Source: Bilabrum cf. latius (Eukaryota > Bigyra: Bicosoecida > Bigyra > Bicosoecida). From it: a DNA stretch of 64,000 nt. The notes under the pieces were generated by a model. It was not told the origin of the DNA, did no database searches, and worked only from the letters and a program-made list of their open reading frames with translations. The stretch spans positions 930,001 to 994,000 of the forward strand of contig OZ237756.1 in assembly GCA_965178125.1 (NCBI GenBank). Reading direction: 5' to 3'. A program made the position numbers and the translations under genes. Shown in pieces: positions 22,368 to 34,306 of this stretch (positions within the stretch are counted from its first letter, which is position 1; every line of letters starts with the position of its first letter).

Positions 22368-23441
22368 ATGTCGGGCCAATTAGACCCTAGTGCTGCGCCA
22401 TTTCAAGCAAGCAAGGGCTCAGGATCCACGTTTAAGCTGAGCGTTGATGCCAAGCCATTTGTACCTTCAGGGTCATTTGCACGTCCTGCAGTGGGAGCGA
22501 GCAGCTCTGCAGCAACTATGGCAGCTCCGGCGGCGTGGCAAGTGCCGATGGCTGCAGCTTCAGGCGCATCTGCGTGGCCCGGGCAAGGTTCATCAGAGTT
22601 CAGCATTGGTTTTGGATTGATGGCGTCACCACCACCCACGGGTGCGCCCGACGCGGGTGGTGGTGATGAGAGCATTGATTCTGACGACGATGCGTTCTTG
22701 GCTTAGCAGGAAGAAGTAGATCGTTTGCTGGCTGCTTCGGGATTGGAAGGTGCAAGAGCACTAGAGGAGGATGGAGATGTAGCAACGGATGGTGGCAGTA
22801 CGGACGACTATGAGGCAGAGGACCGTGATAATGGCGTTTTTGAGACATTCGTGCCGCGTCGCGCAGCTATTGCAGCAAGCATCGAGACGCCAGCAGATGC
22901 CCCGGGGCGATCTGCAGTAATGCTGTTTCCAAAGGTAGCCGATAATGAATAGGCGGAAGAGTTTGTTGCATCGCCTTTCGGGTACACTTCAATGTCTCCC
23001 GTGGCCGGGGCGGGACGCGGGGCTGGCCAGGAAGCGCCAGCTGGAGTGCCGGTCGGAGGTGCAGATGCTGCTACTGACGTTGCTGCCGGATATTCGGGCT
23101 CAGGGAACGCAGCAGACGCAGGTGCGCACAATCCAGCCCCCGCACCAGTAGCATCACATACCGCAGCCCCGGCACCAGCCAGCGGCACAGGTCCCAAGTC
23201 GGCCAGCGGGCTCTCCATGGTGCGGCGCAAGATGGGGAAGCAGGCGGCTGCCTCGGGAGGGCAGGCGCCAGCGATAGCACCTGCCCCGGCCCCAGCTCCA
23301 GCCCTGGCACCAGCCCCGGCACCTGCTCCAGCCCCGGCAGGTTCAGCGTCGGCATCAACCTTATCGATGATGCAGCGGGCGAAGGAGAGCCGAGCGAAGA
23401 AGGCAGCCGAGAAGGCAGCAGCACGAGGGGCCACGACGTGA
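22368..23441 (+). CDS. PAM2-motif protein, probable poly(A)-binding-protein partner
   Basis: 357 residues, ATG 22368 to TGA 23439-23441, with TAG (Gln) at 22704-22706 and 22950-22952. The N-terminus carries STFKLSVDAKPFVPSG, matching the PAM2 consensus (S-x-L-N-x-x-A-x-x-F-x-P) that binds the MLLE domain of poly(A)-binding protein; the Asn position is Ser here. Next is an acidic patch (DESIDSDDDAF). The rest is low complexity with Ala-Pro repeats, ending in a basic helix (QRAKESRAKKAAEKAAARG). Other PAM2 proteins act in mRNA deadenylation or translation. A role in mRNA metabolism is an inference from the motif alone. Confidence 0.6.
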
Positions 23442-23560
23442 GTTTAGGTGCACTGCATTGAACATCAACAATTCAAATCAATTGGCTATAAGTATGAGCG
23501 ATATTTCCCCGCGTCCCATCATGAGTGCAAGTTTGGCACCATACGAACGCAAGCGCAGCC

Positions 23561-26542
23561 TCAGCCGAGCACCAGCGCCACTGGGGCCCGAGGTGCCACG
23601 AGCGCGGTCAGGCTCTTTCCCGCCAGCACGGACTCGTTGGTCAGTTCCAGGGACCTGCGCTGCCACCGGAGCGGGGGCTGCCTCCGCCGAGCGGCCTGTG
23701 CCGCCTGGCTCGCCACCGATGCCAGCATCCTCTCGGCGCTGCCTGCAGGCAGCTGTATCCCCCCTTGAACGAACAAGCTGCCTCCCCCGCCTGCTTCCCC
23801 CAGCATGCCGGGCAGGCTGCACCGAAACACCGCGCGCAGGCCAAACCGCACTTTTCGCCCGATACCACCTGGCGCTGCAAACGCGCCCTGTGTAGTGTTG
23901 CACCCGCTGCTGTCCGCTGTCCCCACAGCGAAGGCAGCATCCTGAGCGACCTCACTATCAGCCCCTCGCCGGGTGCCTCGGCTCGTCACACCCACCGACT
24001 AGCTCACGACCGCGTCAAATTCACTCACGCGGCGCCTCTCCCCGCCACCTGCCCTCCGCCCCGCCCTCGACTGGGAACCGTACCCACCCGAGCCCCCGCC
24101 CCGGTGTGCTGGCCTCGGCAAAACCCCTCGCCCGCCACTGCCAGCGCCACTTACACGTGTGCTCCCCAGCCCTGCCACTGCCAGCGCACGGTCGTGAGCA
24201 AGTCGATGCCCGCTTTGCTTGGAGTCGTTTTTATTACCTGGATGCTTCCGCAGCAGCAATGCACCTAGAGCTTTGCGGGCAGCTACTGATACCACGATCC
24301 CCGATCCAGGGGCCAAGGGAACATCCGTGCTGCGGGTACTTGCGGATGCCTACGTCCACGCATCAACCACCACCACCAGCCGCAGTTCATACACGTCGGG
24401 CCTTGTGTCCACTCCTGCATGGCTCCCTGCCTCACCATCTTGCCGCGCTGGCTGTCCCGATACCACGGTCCGAAGCACCCGCACATCGTAGTCCAGCAGA
24501 CTGGCGCCGTAGCTGGCTAGCACAAGCCGCAGCATCTCTTCGACGTCAATGACCAGCTCGTTGGTGCGAGTTGCGCGGTGTGCCAACGGGAGAGCCCCGC
24601 GGCCGACCTGAGCCTGCACAGGGCCAAGGCCATGCCCGGCCCCATCGATACCCCTGCCAGCGCTTTCAAGCTCCTGCCGCACGTGCTCCCACTCACCGTC
24701 ATGCTCAAGGCATGCATCGTTACACCCGCCCAGCGGTGGACCTCGCGAGGGAACCAGGCCTCCCGAGCGCTAGGCAGCGGTTGATCTGCTTTCGTACAGA
24801 GTGCTAGAGGGAGAGGCGAATCCTGAAGAGCCATTCGGTCCATATCCTGGCCACCCTCGAGCACCCCTCCCCGTCCTTCTTCGCCTGGCTGTGGACCGCA
24901 CGCCTGCAAGTGACTCGTGCGATAATGCCCCGTGTCGCCTGGACCACGGGCAAACGGTGCCAAACGGATTCTGCGTGGGTGATACTACCAGCGACTGTTG
25001 TGGGCTATCCGTTGCAGTGGATCGAGCCCCTGGATGCATCGAGTCGATGGCATGGCTGCGAGCCAGTCGCACGGCTGCCTCAGCCAGGGGCCAACTCGTC
25101 AGCATGGGCAAGCCCCTGTCGTCCCACTGCCAGGCCCGGCCCCGAGGCGTACGTTCGAACTGGTCAGGCATTCCGGCAGTTGACAAGCGTGCGGACGATG
25201 CTGATGAAGTGGAGTCTGGCCTGGCAAATGGACTCCCCTCGGAATGTCCTGTCGTGTCAGACCCTCCAGAGCTAGGCGACACGGAAGCTGTGGGGCTCTC
25301 GGAAGCCCTTGGCCCGGCCAGGCCGTCGGGATGCACGGGGGATCTTGGTGGGCAACACGCTTGGCCCGGTCGCCGCTGGCCAGCCCAATGCAATGACTCG
25401 CTACACCTGAGAGGGCGGTCTATTGTGAAGAAAACCATGCGCACGCTGGATCCCGTGTTAAGTGACAGACAGAATCGCCTGGTGTCCGCTCCTCCAGAGC
25501 ACTCTGCGAGCTCCACGAGGGAGGGCCTCGGGTACGGGCTGGCCACCTCGAAGTGGGAGTGGATAGCACCGGCGGGAGGCGCGGCACACTGATGCATCGA
25601 CAGGAGACCCCCGCACTTTCTCAGAGCCGCAACATCCGGAGTGCGCCGAGGCCCGCGCTCGTGCCCTGCTTTGCCACTGCCACTGCCACTGCCACTGGGC
25701 CTGGCTCTCCCCACGACCGCAAGATGCAGCCTCCTCCACACGTCCGCCGGCTCGGCTGCCACGGGCACCACAGACCAGAGCGACAGAGCCACGGATTCCG
25801 CTGATGCAGCAGATCGTCTCCCTTCTCGATCCTACCTACCACTCCTATGGCGATGGTCCCGAGCCGCAGCTCCACTAGCAGCAGCAGCAGTGGGCCTGTC
25901 AAACCCCTGGACGGCACTCCTGCTAGCTGCAGTCGCGCAAGCCGCCCTGTCCCTGGCGTGCACCAGCAGCATGCTCCCGCATGGAGACTCCCACACCTAC
26001 ACGCGGAGATGGGCCGCGACCGACTGGCTCAAAAATAGGTGCCTGGCCCGGTTCCCTCTGGCCCCATCGGCTGCCCATTCTTGCCGGAGAGCCCCTAGAT
26101 CAGCCGAGCATAAGATGCGCACATCCTAAAGGAGCACCAGCGGCCATCCCGACCTGAAAGACCATATCTACAGTCTGCATTCCAAGGCAGCTGAACTTGC
26201 AAGGGGGTCCAGGAACTGGGCTTGTGGAGGCTCTGATCTGTCCCCGTCATCAAGCTGATGGCCAATGGAATAGCTGATGACCGCAGCCCCACCGCGTGTA
26301 AACCCTAAGAATACACAGCGCTACGCGCCCAATGTGAGTGCAATTGACGCCTTCAAAAGCTATCGCAGCTGAATCGGAACAGATTTAAACCACTTCGACG
26401 GCCGAAACACCCAGCCGGAAGAGGTCCCAATTCGTCCTGTGCACCCGCAGAGCTACTCCGGTTTGGTTGCATCCACGAGGTTTTTCCTATAATAGAGCTA
26501 TATTCCTAGCTTTCTCCGCCGCAAACGATCAACCAAACTCAT
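23561..26542 (-). CDS. DCAF15-like protein (CRL4 substrate receptor family)
   Basis: About 993 residues from ATG 26542 to TGA 23561-23563; at least ten TAG codons read as Gln, including 24770-24772, 24350-24352 and 23999-24001. Three blocks resemble animal DCAF15 in order. N-terminal: QRCVFLGFTRGGAAVISYS followed by LQIWSFRSG and LVLLQDVRIL (compare HIFLGFS...SYT, WWEF and VRQVRLF). Middle: NELVIDVEEMLRLVL then LLDYDVRVL (compare LTLDFEYVINEVI and SDYDIVILEV). C-terminal end: TNESVLAGKSLTALV to the last residues (compare TNEALHKGCSLKVL). DCAF15 docks substrates to the CUL4-DDB1 ubiquitin ligase. The linkers are long and low complexity. The comparison is from memory and needs an HMM search. 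Confidence 0.65.
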
Positions 26543-26976
26543 GGTTTCCGCCAGGGACAGCTATTACGCAACGAAGCAGGTGCCTATTGGACCCCTTCTC
26601 AAATATGGAGCCTATTTCTGGCCACTCTGATCTATCTCCTCAGTACATGTACAAGTTAAGTTGTATTCCAGCCGGATTCGTATCTCGAATAGTCACGATG
26701 CACGCAGAGGTAGGATGGATTGAAGAATCTTTCAAACGTGATAATTGGTTTTTCACACGTTACATATCGATGGTCTGTTTTAGGCCACAGCGATTGCCAA
26801 CATTTACTGGTGTTGACATCGCTTAATCGTAGCCAGGGCAACTGCACTGATACACTAACGTGTGATTAATTGTTTGTAGCCGGCTGGCACCCCGAGGAAA
26901 GGATCTAATTTATCGCGTACTAGACCATTGGAAGCTTCGCATTCCGAAGAAGGCCCGGCAATAATCAGTTCATACT
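26543..26976. other. Intergenic region between divergent genes
   Basis: Between the ATG of the DCAF15-like gene (minus) and the ATG at 26977 (plus). No conserved frame or repeat seen; presumed shared promoter region. Confidence 0.4.
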
Positions 26977-28287
26977 ATGGAGCCTTCTCTCCAATCGCTG
27001 CTAACACGCTTTGAGATTGAGTGCACGAGGCAGGCACAGCTGCTGCTAGGCCAAGGACTCACAGGCACGCAGATTGAGGCTGTGCTTATTGAGCGAATAC
27101 GAGATGATGCCTCGCGGCTTCGTCCGCATTCAATTGCATCAGCTGCATCAACACATGCGATTGCAAAATCGCTAGGGGTCCCTACGGCCGCGGCTTAGAG
27201 AGCCCTCGTCTTGATGAATGTTGTGCAGAACCTTCGACAGCAGGGCCTTAGTGTAGAGCAAGCAATAGAAACAGTTTTGTCTCGCCTGCAGGCATCGAAT
27301 GCACAGCAGGAGGTGAATACTGAACCTTTGATTGAATCTCCGTCTAACCGTGCTCCGCGGCTACCTGCTAAAGCCCCTGCACAGCCCCTAGGGGTGTCTG
27401 CAGGCACGCCCAAGGTTTGTAGCGCCACAAGGCCTGCCAGTGATGCAGGTTCAACAAATGTGGAAGGCGTGAGTCCGGCGGATTTGTCCCATGCTCAATC
27501 AAGAGCTGGTCTGGGCTCGGCAACCCAGGGACAGGCGGCCTTGTGCCCCTCGTCCTCCACGCGGGCCGGGGACAGCAGCTCCAGCTCCAGCTCGGCTGCG
27601 TCCCGCCAGCCCGCATCCTAGAGAGTGACTGACCAGGTGGCGGGGCTTCAACGCCAGCATTTTAGCCATTCTACGTCGCCAGGTTGCAGAACCGTTACAT
27701 GGGCGGCCGCGGGGCCTACAGCAAGCAAAGGCAAGAGATTGGGCACTGGCAGGGCTGTGCCGGGAAGAAAGCGCAATCGCTCAGGGGGGCAATCCGCCTA
27801 CCGCGGTATGGAGCAGGGACTGGAAGTGCACGTTACAATGGGAATACCGTCGTCCCCTGGTCGGGCTGATCGTAGGCCGCATGGCCCCGATGATCTATTG
27901 GAGACTGGCAGTGGCTCACATGCCTTGGATTTGCACGATGGTGTGCAACAGGGACAAGGACCAGGGTGCCGTCGAGCTTCGGAGTGTGACGCAATGGAAC
28001 ATGGCTCTCGTCACAGGGCTCGGCAATAGTCAGCAGAGGTCGCCGGCCCCAGCGGCACTGCCGATAGTGGTGTAGGGCCACGGCATGCGTTGGAAAAGGC
28101 AGCGGCTGGACTGGCAGTGGCTCGGGGCCGCAAGAAAAGACGCGTCTCTCAGCCTGCGAGACATGCCCCGATAGGGGCTGGCCATCCCTCTAAATCCACC
28201 TCCAATAGTATGCACGGCACCGCGCTGACATCGCGGCGCATGCACCCGGGGGGCGGCCGCCTGGATGGCTCGGCTGGCTCGCAGTGA
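26977..28287 (+). CDS. Hypothetical protein with two related helical N-terminal motifs
   Basis: 436 residues from ATG 26977 to TGA 28285-28287 with TAG (Gln) at 27196-27198, 27619-27621 and 28027-28029. The N-terminus has two similar segments: QLLLGQGLTGTQIEAVLIERI and, after the first TAG, NLRQQGLSVEQAIETVLSRL. These look like a duplicated helix-turn-helix pair. The rest is Ser/Gly/Arg-rich with a basic RGRKKRRV cluster that could be a nuclear signal. No family recognised. Confidence 0.55.
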
Positions 28288-28510
28288 AGACCGAGCTCGT
28301 TTATTGTCGAAATAGTGCCTGTCTCCATGAATAAACCAGTACAAAAAATCCACCATTCACTTGAGTAGAACCACTCGGTGCTCACAGTACTTCTGGCCGC
28401 AACCTACTTTCGCCCTAGGATCAGGTAAAAGGCACCTTGCCGCATCGCACTTTCTCAAGCAGATCTGTCGAAGACGTTAATTGCCTTGCGCTGTGCTGCC
28501 CCCGATGTCT

Positions 28511-30475
28511 TCAATATACCTTGCCCGGGTTCAATATGTTCTTCGGGTCGACCGAGGCCTTCACAGCCCGCATCACAGCCATCCCCGCTCCCCCCGCCTC
28601 CCTCCTCAGCGCCCCCATCTTCCCAGTCCCGACCCCGTGTTCCCCAGTGCAGGTGCCTCCGAGGTCCTATGCCCTCGAAGACATCCTTGCGGTTAGCCCC
28701 TCCATGCAGGCCTTCTCCTCCTCGTCCTCGGGGTCGTACACCAAGAAGCAGTGAAAGTTCCCGTCCCCCACATGCCCCACGATGGGCGCCCTTCCATGCA
28801 GCACAGACGCAGCAATGTCCTCCTTGGTCAGCCGCACCATGTCCGCCAGTCGAGACACGGGCACGCACGCATCCGTGATGGCCACCCGGCACTGTCTCTC
28901 GCTGCCATCCGCCCGAAGCTCTCCCTCCCGCATCGCACCTGCGCTCCACAGCGCCACCTTGCGGGCCTCCCACAGCTGCGAAATAGTGGCCGGATCACTG
29001 GCACGCCGCATGGGCTGCAAGGCCCCAGATGCAGCCGCAAGCCGCTCGCTCCTGTCTGCATCAGCCTCCACCTGGGCGGAGGAGGCGCCTGCGAACCGGA
29101 AGAACAGGTGCGGTGCCGGGGGCAGCTCACACCCGCTTTGCTCGTTGAGGCAGGTCACCATGGTGTCGTCCAACAGCTCCACGCACCGCAGCCGCACCCC
29201 CTCCTGGAGCAGTCGCACCACACAACTAGCGGCGTCCTCCACGTTTCGGAACGGCACTGTGCCCACCACCTCGGCAGCGGGCCGCGGTTTCAGCCGCAAG
29301 GTGGCCTGCGTCACGACCGCCAGCGTCCCTTCCGACCCGACGAGCAGCGACTTCAGGTCCAGCCCGGCGCTGCTCTTGCGGGCGCGGCCCCCAGCGGTGC
29401 GAACTACCCTCCCGTCAGCAAGCACAGCCGCTAGTCGCAGCACGTTGTCCTTCATCGTCCCCTCGGACACCGCGTTGGTGCCGCTGCACCCCGTCGCCAC
29501 CATGCCCCCGATGGTGGCCCCCGGGCCCGGGTCCACGGCGAACATGAGGCCGCTGTCACGCAGTGCCGCCTGTTCGTTGAGCTCTTCCCAGCGGACTCCG
29601 GCCTGTACAGTGCAGTCCATATCATCCGCACGCACCGCCACCACCTCCCGCATGCCGGACAGGTCCAGCACCAAGGCCAGCTGTCCTGTCCTAGCCCCCG
29701 CACATGGCCCCTTCACGGGGTTGGTGTGCCCCTCCAGGCTGGTGCCTCCTCCATACGGAATCACCGCGATGTTGTTCTCCTAGCAGACCCGCAACACCCT
29801 GGATACCTGCCCCGTGCTCCTGGGCCTCACCACGGCCGAGGGAGGCACGCCGGCATGGTGGGACCAAGCGTCTGCGGCGACTCTCTCTCTCGATGCGGTG
29901 TCCAGCAGCAGAGCACCAGAATTACCTACCGCAAGTGGGGTGCCATTCACTTCTGTTGAGGAACTGCCTCCAATGCTCGCCCTAAGCTGAGCTTCCCAAT
30001 CGCCGTCGGAATCGAGTGCACTCTCCAGAGCAGCATCGCCAGCATGCGGTTGCAATGCTTCCAATAGCCTCTAAACGATTGCATCATCCAATCTGTCGAA
30101 ACTATCCATATCAGTCGTGCCTTTATTCGAGCCCACGTACTTGATAAATGCATCTGGCGAGTCATACCACCGTCGTGTGACTGGATCCTTCACGGTGAAG
30201 TGGCTGTCGTTCGCTTGGTCGTGTGACTGCGTTCGAATCTACTCCATCCCACCAATGCGATCATACACAACATACGATACTAGTATGCAGGCAGACACCC
30301 AGGCGGCATTCATGCTGCTTTCATCACAGCTTCTGGAAACCCGAGCATACTAGACCTAGCCTGAGTAGCCGCGATCCGATGCCGTCCGCAAAGCTGCAGA
30401 CCTCTGCATGAATGCCGTCCAGGATCTCGCCCGTCTACCAAACCTTTGAAGTGAGGTGCACCATCTATAATTCAT
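28511..30475 (-). CDS. LDHD: D-lactate dehydrogenase (cytochrome), FAD-linked, mitochondrial
   Basis: About 654 residues; ATG 30475 is the first after an upstream TGA, stop TGA 28511-28513. TAG (Gln) at several sites including 30239-30241, 30071-30073, 29780-29782 and 28667-28669. The N-terminus is an Arg-rich, acid-poor presequence (NYRWCTSLQRFGRRARSW), then one hydrophobic helix (NAAWVSACILVSYVVYD), as in inner-membrane-anchored forms. FAD-binding PCMH domain: VIPYGGGTSLEGH and VDPGPGATIGGMVATGCSGTN. C-terminal FAD-linked oxidase domain: GHVGDGNFHCF, GGTCTGEHGVG, and DPKNILNPGK. It oxidises D-lactate to pyruvate and passes electrons to cytochrome c. Confidence 0.9.
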
Positions 30476-30593
30476 GTCTTTTCAGTCTTTGACGCGGACG
30501 CTCCCCGGGCCCCGACGCATCATTAGTTCGTGCAGTTCGTGAAGGTTCGCACGAGGCCAAGAAAATGTGTAGAGGCCTCACCCTCGAATAGCT

Positions 30594-30995
30594 ATGGCAA
30601 GCGTAACCGTTCCAGGAGAGTTCAACTTCAAGGATGCGAAACCGGCAGAACCGCTCCAGTTCGTCGAGGTTGAGCTGGAGTCGCCGGCGGAAATGACAGC
30701 TGATGCAAGCACTGATATTCGAGGGAATCCGTCGTGGGCTGGTGGCACGTTCTCAGCGACCAAAATCTACTTGCACGATTGCACGCTGCCAAATGGAACC
30801 GCTCCCACTGATAAGGTTGTTTAGCTCGCTAAGGACGCCGCGAAGCGCATTGATCCGACGGCTGGAGGTACCCGCGTTCTGGTTGAGAAGGGTGCTTTGA
30901 GTATTGCCATGCCAGGGAAGGCGGGGGGCAACTTCTCTTTCAGTCGCAGGCAAGCGGATGGAAAAGACTATTTGGTTGCATTGAAATGGACATAA
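30594..30995 (+). CDS. Small hypothetical protein, 133 residues
   Basis: ATG 30594 to TAA 30993-30995 with one TAG (Gln) at 30822-30824. Mixed, soluble-looking sequence starting ASVTVPGEFNFKDAKPAEPL and ending SFSRRQADGKDYLVALKW. It is divergent from the D-lactate dehydrogenase gene, with 118 bp between the two start codons. This is one of the genes that end in TAA, which shows TAA remains a stop. No family recognised. Confidence 0.6.
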
Positions 30996-31586
30996 TTACT
31001 CAGGCCTACTATCCTACCATGCATGTTGATCAAACAGTCGCCACCGTCTAGATGTTGCTCTGGAAGCAAGAAACAACGCGAAACCCCCATCAGTAACCTA
31101 GGATTGCCCCCTAAATGTGGCAGTCTTCTTCGCTTGGCGTTCTAGCCTCCCCCCCCCCCAACTGTGCACCCTACTGAGGCCGCGGCATATTCGTTGACTG
31201 CATCCTCGCCCCGACACTCGCATCAAAAGGAGTGTTACTGCCCATATTCCAAGCGATGTACTACTAAATACACGTAATGATTACCGTACCATCGTGACGG
31301 GTTAACTTCCGGCGGGTACCCGTCGGCGAACCCCTACACTCGCTCCTCAGGGTTCAATGATGGGGCCAGCCCACTTTGGCTGGACAAGGAAGCCGGTCCG
31401 TATGTACTCCACGCAATTAGCTAGTAACTACAACGGGACACTGCGTTTTACCCATTCCACCGAACGTTAGCCAGTCCGACGTACACTGCCCCGCTGTGCG
31501 GCCACGAAGCTCCTGGCGGCAGGTAACCGCGCGGCAAGGCAACAAAAGTGCGATCATTCGGATGTGCGTGATGAAGTTGTGATGCA
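30996..31586. other. Intergenic region between convergent genes
   Basis: No supported frame, RNA gene or tandem repeat. Contains a C homopolymer near 31150. Confidence 0.4.
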
Positions 31587-32049
31587 TCAGCCATGCCTTA
31601 AAGCTGGTAACTGAGGTGATACAACTTTCTTCCAGTCGCCAGATGCTTCCTTTTCCTCGTCCAGCTCCGCAACCGCCGATCTGCAGCAGTTACGACCAAA
31701 GAAATTGCTTGCAATGAATGAAAAGTAAGGCAACTGGGATTAGCGGTCATATCTTCCTAGCTTACAAGTTGTCTCCTCGAACCATCTGCGTGCCGGCGGG
31801 ATCAACCTCCACGGGGCCATCATCTCCGTACACGCGCTCCACCGAATCCTTTAAAATTAGGTTAACCTTTTGGTCAAAACCTTGAAGTGCACCCTGCGAT
31901 TTAATTTGCGTGCACAGTAGCGGGGACGTATAGCAATACAATCATGCATTTGAAACACGTGACATGTAGTCTCTCACCACTAAGACCCGTCCATCGTTGG
32001 TCACAACCATAACCATTTTGCCAACCAACTCGCGCAAGAACTGCGACAT
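31587..32049 (-). CDS. LSM8: U6 snRNA-associated Sm-like protein LSm8
   Basis: Exons 32049-31978, 31893-31766 and 31680-31587 with 84- and 85-nt GT-AG introns give 97 residues and TGA at 31587-31589. Sm1: FLRELVGKMVMVVTNDGRVLVGALQG with FDQKVNLIL (read across the junction); Sm2: RGDNLSAVAELDEE. The short N-terminus, DGR...GFDQ..N-LIL spacing and the ERVYG segment fit LSm8, the subunit that sets the nuclear LSm2-8 ring on U6 snRNA, better than LSm1. The product implies an ordinary spliceosome, in keeping with the GT-AG introns here. Confidence 0.85.
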
Positions 32050-32218
32050 CGACGATTTGGGCTGCAGCTTGTTGGGCTGCGCAACTGCACCCCAGTGCGA
32101 TACCCCTCCCCACGCCGCGCATTTTGCGGAACCGGTGTCCAAACGGAACTATTTCAACTTCACCGATTCAACAGCCAGGATCACAATTACTTTAATTTGA
32201 CAGACTGGCGTGATCGAA

Positions 32219-34051
32219 ATGTCTGGACGTTTAGGACTGACTGTTGGGGAAATTAGGCGTGGTGGGACCAGTATCCACAAAAGCCTGGGTTCGCGCCTCG
32301 ATCTCACGGACGAGGAAGAAGATCAGGTTGGGGCATTGATTGTCCAGATTCATAGAGCCGCTGAGGTCAGAGGCTTACACATGAAAAGTTTCTTTGAGAG
32401 GTTTGATCAGCAGAGACACGGTGTAGTGACAGTCCCGTAGTTTCACCGCGGGCTGCAGGATGCTTTCTCCGGATCGCTGAGTGAGGACGAGCGAGGCCTG
32501 CTAGCCCGTGCATTCACGTATGGGGAAGGTACGGCAGCTCGTGTATCGTACCGCGAGTTCCATTAGGCCGTTGGGGTCGCGCTCGACGGGCTATCCACGG
32601 GGGCCGGCGTGTCCGCCGAGGACGCCGCTGCCACAGCCAAGATGCGCGCCAGCGCCCTGGCAGGGGCAGCGGCCACCGGCATTGGGGCTGGGCGCAAGAA
32701 AGGCGCCTTATCCCTCACGTCTGTGACCATCGGCGCAAGCGGGGGCACTGGTCTGGGCGGGGATGAGCAGACCAAGGCGGAGATGGAGGAGATGCACCGG
32801 GCCGCGGGCCTAGGGGGCGATGCTACTGCCATGGACCTGGTCATGAAGCACGCGAGCGAGAGGAGGGTCCGAGTGGCAGATCAGTTCGTGGACTATGATC
32901 CCTTGAGGAAGGGTCTGTGCACGCGCAACCAGTTCCTCAGGGGACTCGCGAACCTTCGCTTCACCGGGGTGGGCCCCACGGAGAGGGAGGAAATCGCGGA
33001 CATGTACGAGGCAGACGCGACCAGGGGCACGGGGCCCATGGGGGGCGCGTATGTGGACTTTAGGGCCTTTTCAGACGACGTGGAGGAAGCGTTCGGCACT
33101 GTGCGGGGGCTGGAGAGGAACCCAACCGCTCCTCAGGAGACGCGGGCCCATGCGCTGGCCATGACAGGGGGCGCCGTCCCTGGCCGCAGGGCAGTCCCAG
33201 AGGACATGCAGCCCGTGCTGGACCGGGCCGTGCGCCGGATCCGGGACCAGGTGCGCAAGCGAGGAATCGAGATGGTGCAGGCATTCAAGGACTTCGACAG
33301 GGCTCACGAAGAGCACGTGACCATCGACCAGTTCCTGCGTGTGCTTCGCATGCTGAGCCTGTACCCCGAGGACGAGGAGGAGAGGGCGGCGCTGGTTACG
33401 AGGTACAGGGGCCTTGGCACTCGTCACAGGATGGTTTGGTGGCGCGGGCTGAAGGACGACACAGACCCCCCGGAGGTGGTGGACGTCACGGCGCAGGCCC
33501 TGACGGAGGCACAGGCGGCGGCAACTGCCCGGAAGGCCGTGGAGCTGTCGGTGAAGCGGGGGGCGGACGGTGGCGGGGACAGGCGCCGGGCAGACGCAGC
33601 CATGGCGGCGGGAGTGCCCGGCGGAGGGTCGGCAGTCATGGGCGGGGGGCTGGTGCGGAGGGCGGACGCGGCGGACGTGATGATGGAGGTGAAGCGGGCG
33701 GCAGCTCTCCACGGGCTGCGGATGGGTGACTTTTTGATGGAGCACGACAAGCTGCGCAAGGGGAGAGTGACCCCACAGCAGCTGCAGACGTCGCTGACTG
33801 CGGCTGGGCTGCGCTTCAGTGAGGCGCAGAACAAGGCGCTGTTCGAGGCATACGGGCGCAGTGAGCTGGGGCTGGACGCTGCGGGACGGCCCATGATCGA
33901 CCGCTGGGCCTTCGAGGCTGACGCAAACGCGGGCGTCGGTGTACACGGGCTGGAGAAAGACCCCGACAGGGATCCGGATGCCGAGATGAGGGACGCCATG
34001 GCGGGGGCCGCAGAGACGCTCAAGGGGAGGAAGGTGGTTGCGGAAACTTGA
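32219..34051 (+). CDS. EF-hand-like repeat protein, about 610 residues
   Basis: ATG 32219 to TGA 34049-34051 with TAG (Gln) at 32438-32440 and 32564-32566. Four degenerate EF-hand-like units recur: FFERFDQQRHGVVTVPQF, QFVDYDPLRKGLCTRNQF, AFKDFDRAHEEHVTIDQF and FLMEHDKLRKGRVTPQQL. Several calcium-ligand positions of a canonical loop are replaced, so the loops may be structural. Similar degenerate EF-hand repeats occur in axonemal and cytoskeletal proteins of protists; that link is an inference. Divergent from LSm8, with 169 bp between starts. Confidence 0.65.
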
Positions 34052-34306
34052 ATCCGGCCTGCAAATGTACCTGCGTTCCAATCCTTTGACTCATCTGCCT
34101 CAAGACTCTTAAAAGCGTGGGACCCCCCCCTCCCACGCTTGGGCACGGGAGGGGGACGGAGTATTCTGGGATCTCGTTCGTCACGTCGCGGCGCGACGGC
34201 TGCCCGAAGTCCACGGGAGGGACGTGCACTCCAAAGAGATACAAGGGAAAGGTACGATAATCTGAGTACTTGCTCTCCCCTGCGTGTCATTCAGGTAGTG
34301 TTTGCC
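34052..34306. other. Intergenic region before ThrRS
   Basis: The ThrRS frame is open upstream of 34307 without an ATG. The ATG at 34307 was chosen because it begins an Arg/Leu-rich presequence. No other feature seen. Confidence 0.4.
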
